Source of the DNA: Hydractinia symbiolongicarpus
Taxonomy: Eukaryota > Cnidaria > Hydrozoa > Anthoathecata > Hydractiniidae
Length of the DNA: 64,000 nucleotides
Direction: 5' to 3'
Assembly (NCBI RefSeq): GCF_029227915.1
Contig: NC_079876.1
Coordinates: 12,214,001-12,278,000 of the forward strand
A program made the translations under genes and the position numbers. The notes under the pieces are model-generated. The model was not told where the DNA came from. It saw nothing but the letters and a program-made list of their open reading frames with translations, and made no database searches. Positions 32,008 to 45,837 of the stretch are shown piece by piece. Within the stretch, counting starts at the first letter, position 1, and each line of letters begins with the position of its first letter.

Positions 32008-35000
32008 ATGAATGGAACAGCAAGAACTCCAAAATCAAAACACCATTTTGAAACGGAATACAACCGTCTATGCTTGATACAGAATACTTGTCCATTATCT
32101 TACATCAAAGCAAATTTAAAAGATAATTTTTTGGACTTTAATGCTGATAGAGTTGATGTTACAGAATGGGATCCTATATTAGGTGGCGTCAAAAGCGATA
32201 ATTCCTTACGTTACATTGCTGTGAGAAGTTTATGGCAACCATCTGATGTAGGTATGTAGTTTATTATAGCCATCTATATATTTCAAAGTGTGCTGTTATT
32301 TTACAGCTTTAAAGGGGAAATATGCAATGGGTATTTAAATATTTCTTTCAAAAAAATCATTTTATTGTCTCATTTTTCCGCTCGTTTTGCTGTTCTGGAA
32401 AGTCGTATTGGTGTTGATAAATTGGTGTTGACTTAAGGGAACCCAAGGTATTATAGAGCTTAAAAAGTCTTTTTAAATTTTTTGAAAGCTATTTTTGTTC
32501 TCACGATATTTACATTTAAAGCATTTCAGATTTAATTATGCTGCATAAATTATGATGTCATATTTAAGCAATAGCAAATTTTAACATTTTCTTTCATTAG
32601 TAATTTTAGACCTGTTAAGGGACGTGCATTCAAACTTTATCAATGCATAGATGTTATAAAGATGAGTTAAATCATTTTTCTGACCAAAATGACACTTGTT
32701 TACTTGTCGCAGGCCAGGAATTATTCCTTTTAATGCCACCTATAATATAAAATCTGTAACTTGGTTTGCAATAAAATATTGTGGGTGAGCTTGTATAAGT
32801 CCTATAGGTTTACTCACAAAATTTGATTGCAAACCGACATGCAGATGCAAAGTTACTTGGTCATCAGCAAAAAAATGTGGAGACCATTGTGTTTTTCAAG
32901 GTTGCTGAAAGAAAAGGTTTGAAAATATTATGTGTTTTGATATTGCTTGTGTACTATATGTTTTGTTCTTTTTGTTGTTGTTGTTGTTTTTGTTGTTGTT
33001 TAAAGAACTAAACATGACAACCTATTTAGATAAGGGCAAAAAAGAAACTTCTGGTAAAAAGAAGATTCCAGCTATTCGTTTCAAAGATATGACATTGAAA
33101 CTTGCTAGGTTTGTTGAGCAACTTTGTTCGCAGAGAAAAGGCAGCATTTGTATCTTGAAAATTTTTTTAATTTAGTATCCAAACAGGAACAACTATTTTC
33201 ATTTTATATTTTTTTCTCTTACTTTTTTTATTATTTTATTATTATTTTGCATCAGCATAGTATATATATCAAAAATGTTCTATTAAACAACTGTAACATT
33301 TAAGAAAAAATAAGAAAAAATTAAATTCGTTTAAAATTATATATTTAATGCTAAATATCACCATACTGTTGTTTTCATTATCAACAATAACATATTTTAC
33401 ACATCCATTTGAGTAATTACCACCTTAAATTGTTTTTTCTTAATAAAATATGAAAATACTTGAAAATTTCAGATATATAACAGTTTAAATTGACTTGAAA
33501 AATTTCAGACATTTTTTTCCAACAATATCTGAAATTTTGATTTTTTTTTAATATCCAAGGCTCTTTAATTGCCCAAAAAATATAAAATCTGCGTTTTTTT
33601 TCTTCTTTTTTTTCTTAATTAAAAAAAAACACAATTGGTAACATGTTTTTTATTTGAGGTTTGTTTTCATTATCATTATCAAGAAATCTTCTATTTCTTC
33701 TCCCTTCGTCTTCTTTAACATCAAACAGTTCAACTCTAGAAACTAAGCATCTTGTATTCAAGTAGAATTTTGTTAAATAGTGGTGTTTTATTTTAATTCC
33801 ATCATTAAAGTAATATTTTTGAAGCTTTAAATTTGCCGGAAATTTGTCAGTGCGAAAATTAATGTCCAAAAATTTAAGTCTGAAATCTTTTGATCTAAAC
33901 TTTTTCAAAGTTAATGTCTCCGCAAACAATATGTTGATTTCTGTCAACAGCAAGCAAAGAACTCGCAACTTTTTAAAAGTTGAAACTGAAGTTGTCCTGA
34001 AAATATGTCATCTTGACAAAGACTGAAAATTTTCATGAAAATTCCTCATATCTTCTCACTTTTTCACAAGGTGTATTTTAGGAATGGTATTAGACGTTAA
34101 TACAGAAATAAAGCCACAGAGAAAATTTAAGGATGGTCTAAACAAATATATTTTTATCTTTGTTTTTTTATATTTTATATATATATTATATTTATATAAC
34201 ATTTCTCTTTTTATAGGTCTTTAAAGGACTGTTTATCAACTAGTACTTGCATAGAATGTCTCATCCTTCAGAACTTACCATTTCATGAACAAGATGTTGT
34301 TCATCTAGCAAAGGTTTGTGTATCTTCTACTGCAGCACTAAAGTAAACAATGTTAAAATATTGAACAGTAATTTAATTAAAAAGGCCCTGGAAATCTGGA
34401 AGTTGCTCTTTTTGAAATCAAGGAATTGCTTTTTATCTGTACCATAGTTGCCCAATTGTTAATTTGTCCCTTAACCTGACAGAAGCTAAGGTTTGTGAAG
34501 CATTTACAAATGGAATAAGCTTTTGCGAATTTAAAAAAATTAAATATTATTTAATATTATTATGGTAAAAAATTGTTTAAGCAGTTAGCGAAATATTGTG
34601 TGTGATTTTTCTGGTGAAGGGTTATTAGGCTCAATAATGATAATAATTCCCGTGAAAAAATCCACTGAATCTGTCATTAAACCGATGTAAGGGATACCAA
34701 ACAAAAACATACAACACAGTAATTTGAATTTTTAAAACTCAATTCCAACCTCATCCCCGGGCTCTTTGTCTTTTTTATAACGGAATGGCAAAAAGAGTAA
34801 AAAGCTGTTGGTTCGAGGTTGCTTACAATCTGCAATTATTCTATATTTATAACCGCTGAAACAAAAAACGTGCAAAAAAAAATGAAAAAAAATGGAAAAT
34901 GCCATTCCGAAAAGTACACCAGGGGAAAAAGTATACCAAACATTAAAAAAAAATCAAACATTTTTGTTAATTCATACAAAATCAGCTATTCAGTCTATTG

Positions 35001-38000
35001 TATACGGCAACCCTTCCAAAGTTATACTAAAAATATAGGAAATTAATAGTTGATAACAAATAAAAGAGAAATATAAGAACTTGAATGCTTTGGTATATTG
35101 TATATCTACCAAAATATTTCCATCCAAAATATTAAAAGAGCAGTTTGCCTTACAGACCCAAACCTTAACCAAGAAAATCACGCATATAGTCAAAGAAGAT
35201 AACAATGCAGCGTTTTCCAATTTAAGAATGATTTTAGGTTTATTATAACGACAACAACACTGAATCACACAGTTTAAAACAGTTACAACGGAAAAATTAC
35301 TTTTTACAGTTTATATAAATTCTTCTCTAGGATATACACGCTAAGAATAGTGTGTTTTCGTTTCACCCTTAATGTTCTTCACTTTTTTGACAAATGCTAT
35401 CCTCATTATTCTTAATATGTTCTTAGCATGACTATGGCCTGAAAAGATATAATGCCTTCATAAAATAAAGCCTGCTATAACTCGCTATAGCTATTGGCAA
35501 ATTCTTTTTATATTTACTTAGAACAAACAATCGAGGTTGGACATATACTTAGGATATTCTTAACTTCTGACCCATTTTTCAGATGACATTTTTAAAGAAA
35601 GTGCTTAAAGGAAATATGTTCAAGCTCAAGACACAACAAGAAACTTAATATTTAAGGGAATGCTTGGGTCTGAAAGTTAAAACGGCTAGAAAATTGTTAG
35701 CTAGCTAAACACCTGAATTCATTTTTGTACAACATGTCTAGCTAAACAACACACCTGCTTTTTTTGGATTTCTTAGTATAGGTGGCTAGCTAGCTAGGGT
35801 TCTCTGAATAAAAGTCCAATCAGTTTTTTACTTTGATTACTAAACTTCACTTCATCCCAAAGAGAACAAATTGAAAATGTATAGCTACAATTGTCTGAAT
35901 TATTTCCAATCAATTCTTTTTGTAATGTTGTATCATCGTGCATTTTTCTTCGTTTTAAAAAATATTTCTGCCAACAACATTAACTTCGTTTGACAACAAC
36001 AGTTTGTTTTTTACATTTTAGATTCGAATTACATTCATATTCGAATGTGATAGTTTTTTATAAAAGGAAGCAACCTTAGTCCCAAAACACAAAAATGGAA
36101 AATACAGAAAAACAAATAACCTTTTAAGCTAACCTCATGACGAGTAAACGTTAGCATGCTTTGTTTGAAATAACTTTTTTCAAAATTAATTTGAAAAAGA
36201 GACAACCTTCTTTGCCTCGGTTTTCTTTTTTCAGTTGATAAACAACTTGTTTTAGTGAGATATGGCATGCACATGGTAAACCCGGGGTAAAATTAAATTA
36301 TTTCAACCATAACAACTGAGAACGGCGCTGTATAATAAATGACAAATGGACCCCTTGTTTTCTTGTTTGGCGGCTTACTTATTTTTTTAGTAAATTTTAG
36401 CGTAAGGCCGCGTCGTGGAGTGTCATGTTAGTTACTCATGCAAAGGAATTAACATATAAGATGATACAAAAATGTCGTTTTAAACATATATTAATTTAAA
36501 AATGGAAACTTAGTTATTTACATTATTCTTTTTTTGTTCTTTTATTATATTTTATTGATTTGTTTTAACTACTGGCAAAAGACTACAAATCCAATAAAAC
36601 ACTATGCTTTTTCTAAAACTGTGTGCCATTGTTGTTTATAAGCCCAAGATAAAAATATTATTTGTCGTTTTATCAAAAGTATATATAACATATATAAGTA
36701 TATAAAACAAAATGTTTATAACTAAAACATGAATCTAAATCATTTCTCAAAATTGAGAAGCAACAGTCTTCTCGCTTTTATGTCAAATTGGTGCAACATA
36801 CTTATGCTGCACATAACACATTTGAGTTGTACACTGTTGACCATGTATCCTTTTTAATGTAAGGCTATATTAGAGACAGGTGGTACATCTATATGACTGA
36901 AGGGATATACATGGCTTTACATGAGATGATTAAAAATGTTACGCAGGGTCAACCATTTTGTGGGATAAATTGATGACCAAAATATGTTTACAGGGTAGAC
37001 ATGAAGCAGTTTCCTCACCTTTTAACTACTATATAGTAGAAGAATATAGCTAGTATTGGTTAATAGGTGTTCCATGCATCCTTAAACTATTGCTAATTTT
37101 TTTAATTTGAAGTTAAAGCTGTTTCAAACAACAAATATTAGAAAAGATTAAAATCTTGATATATGTATTCGATATATTTCCTCAAAAAATTACTTTTTCT
37201 TTGAAAAGGAAAGGCAATTGTTTGGCTATTATCAATAAGTATGAACTGATTATCCGACCTTGTGGCAATGCTTGAAATAAACAGTAATAAAATCTAGCAG
37301 TTTAAGAAATTAAGTATTCTTATTTTTCTAGCAACCAAGTTCTCTCACCTATGCTTGCATAACAACAAAGTGAGAGTAGGTATATTGTGGCAGTGGCAGT
37401 GGGTAGTTAGGCAGTAACAAAGTTAAAAATCGTAATTCTTTTCTTCCATAAAATCCATTTCATTTTTTGTTTAACATGTGGATGTGGATGCCTTTGGGTA
37501 TTAATTTTTACTATAGAAAATTAAAGTACAAGTACAAGATTTTATTAAAAAAATAACAGAATATTATTTCCTTGTCTATTTTTAAAAACCCTCGATTTTG
37601 GACTCAGTATTAAAAATATGCCAGCTGGTGGGTGCATGTTAGGAATATTCTAATTGGTTGCTTGAAATAGTGTGAGATATTATCAAGGAAAATCTAGGGT
37701 CAAAGTATTGACAAAACTGTGATCAAAAAAGACTTTCTCCTGATGATATATTTGCATGAGATTAGTTAGCATTGTCAGCATGTGTAAATGTATATACACA
37801 AGCAATTGTATATAATCGTAAAAAAAGTGTTGTAGCCCATCTGCTTCCTTGTAGCCCCATTCAATATTGTCCTAAATTTTTTAAATATCTAAAGGGCTAG
37901 AGATGAGAGAAGATTTTCAGGGCAATAGTAGGAACTCGCTAATTCAATGCCATATAGAGTTTATACAAGCTTACCCCAAAAATTTTGTTGTGAACCAAGT

Positions 38001-41000
38001 TGCAAGTCTCGAGTTATTGGGTCGTCAGCAAAAAATTTGGAATTTAATTAACATGGTATGTACTCTCGAATGGTATATTATCAGCTCTTATAGATAATTT
38101 TACAACTATACAAAATTTATTGTCACTGTTTAATTAGGGCATCAATGTTGCATTGAGTTTGAAGTATCTATCATTTGAACATTCAAGGCTCGGGGATAAA
38201 TTTTTTAAAGGTAAGCTAATTTTTGGTGGAATAGTCATAGTCTTACAAGTATTTATGATTTTGTGAGAATGTGATACTTTTCTCCTCCAGTTTTATGTCC
38301 TGCTATGAGAAAGTCAACAACGTTGATTTCTGTAAATTTCACTGGATGTGGCTTAAGTTGGAAGTCGATGGAAGAGATTGCTGAGATAATAAAAGTACGT
38401 GTGTAAGTTAGTGTTGAATGTCTTGTCACTGGTATTTTAAAGTTACTTTTTCTGGTGTGATTTTTAATAAATTCAATGAATAAACAAAAATAATAGTCAA
38501 AAATTCCCCTTATGTGTCATGCTATGCCACTATTTCTGGATAAAGTGATGTGTTATGTCATTGATTAAAGTCATAGTAAAGTTACTTTTTGACACTGTTA
38601 ACAAGATACCACTGTATTCTGCGTTATAAAAATTATTATATTGTACATTTTACTACTTTTTCCACATGTAACATCCAAACACCATTGATATTTTCAATAT
38701 TGTCCATTCACACAAAGTTCTTGCATGTTTTTTACGAAAGAAATGTTTTGTCGTTAGCTTGATTATCCGTTGCTTACTCTATAATTTTTTTTACTTTATA
38801 TTTTTGTCAAAATAATGCACTGGATTGATTGCAAAACAATCAAAATAATGTGAATGAGAAATTGTCTATTTACATAAAATGATTTTTTATAAGATCTAAT
38901 TTTGTTTCCTCAGAAAATTATTTTTTATTTATTTATGCACAAAATGTGTGGACTTTTCTATAAACTCCCAGGTATGTTTGTTTTAAAAACATTGACAACA
39001 CACTGATGCAAAATATGCAGATTATTTAAACACTTTTAAATATTTAAAAGCACCCATACACTATGTAGCATGAAATGTTATACATGGTGCCTAATGCCAA
39101 TGAGCTATATGACGTATATGAGTGACAAGTAAATGTAATAATATAATAATAAAAAAATGTGCTTTTATTTCGGTAAATTTTGCCTCAAAAAATATGTGAT
39201 TTCCATTTCACTTAGGGAGAAGCAACCCTTATTGTAAGTCACCCTAAAATTTTTCATTATTTTTCCGACAGTATCAAGCAACACGACGACATGGCGAGGC
39301 GTGGAAAGATAGTCTGCGTTATAGAAGACCAGACTTAGATCAAATGGAAGGACTTCGCCGCATAACATTATGTGAAAACAATATTGGAGACTATGGAGCA
39401 CGAATTCTTGCTGATGCTTTAAAAGATGACCTCTGGTTAAAAGGTTAAATTCATTTCAGTTCATAGCTCTATGCGATGTGGCACAACCCAAAGCAGACCT
39501 AAAAACATTTCCTTTACATCATGATTTTTTATAATTTTTTTCTTCACAGCACTTGATCTGCAGCATTGTGGTATCTCCACGGATGGTGCTTCCATTTTGA
39601 AAGATTCGCTTACTTTTAACAAAGCTATGCTGGTTTTAGATGTTAGAAGAAACCCCCATATAGGTAAATTATTAGCATAGCATTGTAAACTTGGATACAC
39701 GAATTTATATTTTAACAACTTGTTTATAAACAGCTGAACTGATATGAAGTCGTATTATATATACCAACATAAATACAAGAAGCACAGGAAATCTTGCTTG
39801 TTTGTTGTGAAAAAGAATCGCTTTAAAAACAAAAGAAAGAACACTGCAGTAACGTTTTTCTGCCACACTATTTTTAAAAACTTTCTTTTACTAAAAAATA
39901 TGATCTTTTTCTGCTTTTGCCTTCTTTTATGCGAAAATTAGAATTTGAATAAAATTGAGCAACAGTAAGCAACATCAGCTCTAGATCTTGACTAAAATAT
40001 AAGCAACTTTTCATATGACTAAAATTCCAAATTGTTTTTTTGTAAAATCGTGTTGGTGCTTATAATAAATAAATGTAATTCAAATAAATATGGATTTAGA
40101 TTATGAACTCCTCCGGTCCATCATCGAGCAAGTCATGATCAACGCAGGAGGAGAACACCCTGAGGTATAATGTTTTGTACACAACCTTTGCTGCACATCA
40201 GATGAAAATTTTTTAGTGCAATACCCGTAGTGTAAGCATGCTTGGTTTCCTTTTCTTCTGTGATATTTTATTCTAAAACAACTACTATTCTGTGACACTA
40301 CTAATAGTTATAATGCTGTCGTGTTTATAGATTTTATCATACAAAAGTTTGTTTTTCTGTCATTGTAACAACAAAATATTTGCAATAAGGACTCACGAAA
40401 AAAAATCCACAAAAATAATTTAACATATCACCTTAATGCGTTAGACTGCACCTTTGTCTCTTCCCCAGAAGTTGTTAATTCCATGATATTAGACACCGTT
40501 CATTTTAACAAAATATTTTCTTGTCGTTTTTACAAGATACGATTTCACATAAGAATCTCTGTCACAATTTTTTTAGTATCCTTGGCAGTCGGGTAAAGAC
40601 AAAGAAGAGAAAAGTAGACCAACTCAGAGGAGACCACGTTTTAATGTTTGTAAAAAGACGCAGAGTAAAATTGGGAGATCAAGGCGAAGGTATGCTAAAG
40701 GGTATTTATTCATCCTAATATTTGAACACTTACATAATATACGCTCTCGATAACTTAAAATTGTGTTTATGTGTTAAAGATCTTTAAGATAAGTTTACAC
40801 AGCGTCTGCTACTAACAAAAATAAAGCGCTTATTGCGTTAATATTCTTTAAAGTTTTAATTATGACTCTTCAAGCGCCTGTATTTTCGTAGCCGAACTTC
40901 TAAACGCTACTAAGAACCGGTAATTTAAAAAATCAAAGGTAACAGTGTTATTTAAAGATATAAAAGTTTGTTGGTAGTAAGAAATAATTAATTTTGTTCG

Positions 41001-42949
41001 GGACATTTGATAGAAGCAGTTTGGATACTGGTGCAGAGCACTATCCTTGGCGCACAGCCGAACGGATCAAATCAAATCGATATCGTCGTAAGAACCCGTT
41101 GAATGGAAGTGTTAGCGAACCATTTACAGCGATGCAAGCTTTACGAAAGAAAAAGACATCGCGAAACAATAATGACGTTCAAAACGGAGACGTGACGAGG
41201 TTTTGTAGTAGCCGACGAATGGATAAAGTAATGAAGCAAAGTGGTTTAGCCATTAAGGACTATGATAGCGATGATTTTACAACAAAGCGGGGTCGTAATC
41301 CACCAAACGCAAAATTTGTTAATACACAAGACGCTCCTGGATGCAGTGATAAAGCGAAGCATATATCACGAACGCGAAACGATAACGTTTTTGAACGAAC
41401 GCGACACGATAATGTTTTTGAACGAACGCGACACGGTAATCTTTTTGAACGAACGCAACACGATAACGAGGGAAGTCTACACAACGATATGAAAAAAGAT
41501 ACCTATTTAAACCTTATAAACGAACTCCGAATGGAAGTCGATTTATATCGAGAGAAACTCGAAAAAGAAAAGTTGTTGCGTTTAATTGCCGAAGAAAAAG
41601 TGAATAAGTTAGAAACAGAGAAGGAAAAACTTCTGCGAGGAATGAACAATAGAAATACATCAAAGGTAATTATTTTTGTTGCTTCTCTTGAAGTGGGAAT
41701 AACAAATTGACCATTTTTTAAGGAATTAAATTTAGGTTATGTCAGGGTTAACTGTGGGACCGGTAGTAAAATATAATTGTTGCTCTTGTTGTTGGTGTTG
41801 TTTTTGTTTTGTTGATTTTTGTCCAATAGAATGCGAGTTAGACAAATCAGAATATTATGGAAAGTCATCACCGTTTTTTTAAAATTGTAACACCATGCCG
41901 ATATTAAATCACCTTGTGTTTTTTGTTTTCGTTACAGGCAGAAAGAGCAGTTGATAAAACGAGCATGCGTAGTGAGTGTTGATAAATTCAATTCTAATTA
42001 AGGTTATTTTTTCAAAAATCATTTTATTTTATTTCGTGTCGTTGTTTTCAGATGGTAGTAACAACGTACTTGAAGATGACAATATTTTAGACAGCATCGA
42101 ATCTTCATTTGAACAGTTTCAACAGTTTCTTGATATGTTGAAAGATTTAGGGTAAGTAAATTTTGAGTTTATCGTACCCCGTATCCTATCGATGCGTTTT
42201 TCGGTAGTTAAAAAATTTAGTAGTATCTCTTAGCTCTTAAAAGTATCATAGAGTAGAAGTTATTCCCAATCCCCTTTGTATTACTTGGCTCATTTAAATA
42301 TAGACTTTGAAGGAAGAAAGTTATTTAAGGAATTAATTTTGCAAATACCTAAAATTCAGTAATGTTGGTAAATCAATATTCTGCCTAACATGGCTTCCAT
42401 AAAGTTTTTTTCAAACAACAAGACTCGGAGTCTTAGGTGATACAGGAAATTTAAGTATGAACAACTGAAATGTTTTACGGTAGGAATTGTTACGGGTATA
42501 AAAACTGGAAAATCTTTCCGCAAGAAATTTTCGCAGATAGTCTTTTTTAAAAAATTTTGCAGAATATTTTGCTAAACTGGATCAATTTTTTACAAACGAA
42601 TTCAGCAAAAACAGTTTCACAAACATAATTTGCGCAAAAAAGAAAACGTTTTCTTACCAAAAGAGGCGAAAATTAACTTTCAGACGAGTGAGAAAAATGA
42701 TAGATATTTAAATATGCTAGGGGAAGGAAAGTTATAAGTAAATTTTTTCGCAGCTAAATCCAAAGTTGCTAAAATATCAACTTACCCATCGTGACCAAAA
42801 AAAGTTCTAATACGCATGATCAGATACTAATTGATGGGAGTTTCGACCAAAAAATACCCTATTGGAAAGTGCTCTTATTTTCTAGATTGGGAGATCTTTA
42901 TACTCAAATGCAACAGAAACAACTCGACCACAAAAAGCAAACACCATGA
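32008..42949 (+). CDS. CEP78: Centrosomal protein of 78 kDa (CEP78), 13 coding exons
   Basis: CEP78 is a leucine-rich-repeat protein of the distal centriole and ciliary base that works with PLK4 and the DYRK2-EDD-VprBP ligase in centriole and cilium control; human loss causes cone-rod dystrophy with hearing loss. Exons: 32008-32251, 33006-33108, 34217-34313, 38138-38210, 38291-38394, 39272-39443, 39550-39663, 40100-40164, 40577-40689, 41014-41665, 41938-41971, 42052-42151, 42886-42949. All introns are GT-AG, every phase matches, and the sum (1935 bases) gives 644 residues plus TGA. Family landmarks: [11 protein letters not shown] and [11 protein letters not shown] (N-terminus), [47 protein letters not shown] and [13 protein letters not shown] (repeats, about residues 95-325), [11 protein letters not shown], a coiled coil (about 520-575) and [20 protein letters not shown] near the end. 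Residues 482-514 are a tandem 9-residue repeat. The C-terminal tail is shorter than in human CEP78. Confidence 0.95.
32252..33005 (+). other. CEP78 intron 1
   Basis: Includes a segment (about 32765-32880) resembling one in intron 3 (about 37945-38040), sharing GTCATCAGCAAAAAA-type words, likely copies of a dispersed repeat. The acceptor of exon 2 follows directly on a TTG/TTTG microsatellite (32962-33001) that serves as the pyrimidine-rich tract. Confidence 0.5.
34314..38137 (+). other. CEP78 intron 3 (3.8 kb)
   Basis: The longest intron. It holds a damaged copy of the CAACCTCGTCCCCAGG-type hairpin element (34750-34828), a segment at 35325-35590 resembling 56765-57140 (shared TATATTCTTAGGATATTC-like words), and the repeat near 37945-38040. 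Frames at 34819-35046, 34990-35268 and 36035-36274 show no coding signature. Confidence 0.5.
41372..41470 (+). repeat. Coding 27-bp minisatellite in CEP78 exon 10
   Basis: Three full 27-base copies (41372-41398, 41399-41425, 41426-41452) and part of a fourth encode a TRHDNVFER-type nonapeptide. The copies differ by few bases, and the length is a multiple of three, so copy-number change would not break the frame. The repeat lies in the poorly conserved linker before the coiled coil. Confidence 0.9.
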
Positions 42950-44188
42950 TCGATAAATATTTGTGTGTTGTACATATATGTCCGGATTGAGGTTTTAGTC
43001 CGGATATATATCTAGATGGACGAGAAAGTTCGTTGTCAAACAAAAGCCGGTCAAATTATTTTGATCCGTATTTTTGTATTTACTCGTTGTAGATATTTTT
43101 CTATCCAGTGACTTGTGATATTGTTAAATTGGATACACTTAATTTATTTCTTTAATGTCGAAATATTATTTTAACGCTTAAATTTTTGAGTCGCTAAATT
43201 ATTTGAACTCTTTGTTATTTACCATCCGTTGTTTATCGCCCCTGTTAAATGTGCTGATTTTTCGGTACTAACGAATGCGCGCTAGTGTTAAGTTGTGCTA
43301 AATGTGGACAGTTTTACAGAATTTCATGACTGGGGGTGACAGGGGTGGGGGAAGCAATTTCATATATACTGCTGCAAAAATAAAAAAATACATCAACTGA
43401 ACATCAACAATATATGAAAATAAATATTACATTATTTAACATATAATCATCACAGGCTTTTGTAAATTCCACGATATCCAAATGATGCAAAGTCAGCATA
43501 AATTTGTGAACTATATGTTATTATATAACAAAAGCTAACAAATTTTGTGCAGAATCAAGAAATAATATTTTGTTGGATGTATAGTTACCATGTATTGCTA
43601 CCATCGTCAAAAATATTCTATTTTACCAATGTACTATTTATATGTATGGACGGTAAAAAATCGGAAATTTTATGCACCCAGACAAATCACATTAGACTGA
43701 CCTCCATCAGGTGCCGGATTTCATTGGTCTATCGAAAGTTTCACCTAAACTGTGTCAAGCTTCTTTCTGGCTAGTATAAATAAAACATTTCGTTGATGTT
43801 TTTTCATTGGATAAAAGTTTTCTAATTTCCATTTTTCAAAAAATGAAGTAGCGACTTTACACAATGTGGAAGGCAGCCGTCGTCTTAAGGCTGGTTTTCC
43901 ACTAGGCGGATAAAAACAGACAAAGCGGAGCGGCTATTTATGTATAATTACGAATAAAGTTTCAAATAAGACCAGTGTTTAATGGTAACGGAAAAACCAG
44001 AAATCCAGAACATCAAAAATGCAAAATGCCCTTGGAATGAGGCTGGAAATAACAATTTTTAATATTGAGTTTTATATCAATTTTAAACAACTCGTGCAAA
44101 AACGAAAAATAATGTCAGTTTGCTCATCCATGCCACCAATAATGAAAAATAATTATACAAATATACGTAAATCATCCATTCTACTTAC
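42950..44188. other. CEP78 3' flank
   Basis: The 3' untranslated region begins here. No AATAAA lies close to the stop; one occurs in an A-rich tract near 43378. Frames here look fortuitous. The AAGGCTGGTTTTCCACTAGG word at 43888 resembles a transposon end, but no partner was found. Confidence 0.35.
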
Positions 44189-44261
44189 GGCGCTGTGGCT
44201 TAGCGGTTAAAGCGCCTGTCTAGTAAACAGGAGATCCCCGGTTCAAATCCGGGCAGTGCCT
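44189..44261 (+). tRNA. tRNA-Thr (anticodon AGU)
   Basis: A complete cloverleaf can be drawn: acceptor GGCGCTG/CAGTGCC with one G-U pair, D arm GCTT/AAGC, anticodon stem CCTGT/ACAGG with loop CTAGTAA, T arm CCCGG-TTCAAAT-CCGGG. The anticodon is AGT in DNA. No intron. A run of eight T follows at 44269-44276. Confidence 0.93.
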
Positions 44262-44268
44262 TATTGAC

Positions 44269-44276
44269 TTTTTTTT
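44269..44276 (+). terminator. RNA polymerase III T-run terminator
   Basis: Eight consecutive T shortly after the tRNA-Thr 3' end, the normal polymerase III stop. Confidence 0.8.
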
Positions 44277-44906
44277 CGACATTGTGTGTATAGTATTTGT
44301 TAAGATTTCCTCGCCAGCAAAAATAATAAAAATAAAAGCAATGAAGAATACAGTTTTATTAAATAAAAGAATAATGATTTTTGATACATGTTACACACAG
44401 GCCCAGGCTGGTAAAAATCAGAATTTTCTAAGTGACTTCACTGCCGCGAATGCTTATAAATTATTCAAGCCACAAGTAATCACAAAACGCAACTAGTTGG
44501 TCAAACGTTATTAACATGCCACAGCTACTCTGGGCTTTCTTCATACACGCACAAATCTTTCGCCTTTTACTAAAGATTTCCGTGGAGAAGGTCGTTGTGA
44601 TGAGTATGTAGTCGATTTTTCAACAGTCCTGCTTTGGCGGGACGACATTTTAATAAACGAATGTGACACATTTAAAAAAACTCAAGGAGTTGAAACATCT
44701 GTTGACTGTAAAATTCGAGATTCTGCCTCAATGTTCTTCATGACGATATCCTGAGCACCTCTTGACACCAAGGGAAAGTGCAATGAAAAAAGTAATACTT
44801 GGACGAAAATTAGATTTTTTGGAATATCACGGAAAGAAAGTTACCAAGATTTGCTACACCACATGGTATCATAAGTTTTGCAGTATAATTAAACCCAAAA
44901 ATCATT
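44277..44906. other. Intergenic stretch
   Basis: Nothing recognised with confidence; the open frames are short. Confidence 0.3.
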
Positions 44907-44914
44907 TTAATGCA

Positions 44915-45829
44915 AGGGCGGCGCCACTAAGGGGGGCTTCAGCCTCCCCCCTCGCCCCACTTTTTTGCTAAGTAATATTTTTTTATTTTCCATACGACTG
45001 CATTTTCCGCTCGAGCGTAATAAAGGCGGGGGCAAAACAATCCAACATTTCATCCAACATGCAATTTTTGTGATGTTGGATAAAATGTAGGACTGGTTTG
45101 AGTCATTTCAAAATTTTAAAAAATTTTAAAATTTTCAAAGGAGAAGAAAAAAATCGTGTTGGACGATGTTGGATGGTTTGATCGCCGTCAAACATTTCAT
45201 CAACATTTTCGGCTCAAGATCAAAAGAATTCTTTATCTGAGTTGCATAAATTTTCATGTTGGATTGGTTTGGTGGTACTTTTCATCCAACATATAAATAT
45301 CCCGCGAATTTCGAACGTTGAATTTTTTAATGGAATGATTTTAATTTGATGCGTTTTAATAAAAACATTACGAAGAGTAAGGGCGAGTCTTTCTTCTGCC
45401 AAGATCGGTCTGTGGCCACCACAGTTGCTCATCTGACCCGGTGATACCAGATAGGATATTTCATTAAGGAGGAAATATCGAAATACCCCACGTCCATCCG
45501 AAACATTTCCCTAAATCCGAATCTGTCTTCGATCTTCAATTTTTATTGATATTACTAAAATATTTATTTTGTTCCCTTCTCTTTATCCACTCTCCCTTTT
45601 TTTCCGCGGGTTGGTTCTTCATCGTCTGAATCGAAGAGTTCATTCAGCAAAATAAGCAGCACTGCAGAATTCCTTCCGTCCGCCATTTTGTTTTTCATAA
45701 ATGAATGAACTCTTTATCGTTCGAGTGTTATTATTTATTGTTAGTTTACAAATTTAACTACCAACTCTCAAAATCTCCCACTATGCCTAAGCCCCCCCCC
45801 CCCAATTTGGAAATTGTGGCGCCGCCCCT
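44915..45829. mobile_element. hAT-type MITE
   Basis: The left end AGGGCGGCGCCAC and the right end GTGGCGCCGCCCCT are inverted repeats apart from one missing G. Flanks TTAATGCA (44907-44914) and GTAATGCA (45830-45837) match at 7 of 8 bases, the duplication length of hAT elements. Next to both ends are C/G-rich runs. The interior repeats ATCCAACAT and its complement many times and has no transposase. Confidence 0.7.
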
Positions 45830-45837
45830 GTAATGCA

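Noticed and set aside
32823-33011. Frame in CEP78 intron 1
   Set aside because: It reads through a repeat and the TTG microsatellite and out of frame into exon 2.
41260-41492. Frames with cysteine/arginine repeats opposite or out of frame with CEP78
   Set aside because: They are shadows of the 27-bp coding repeat of exon 10.
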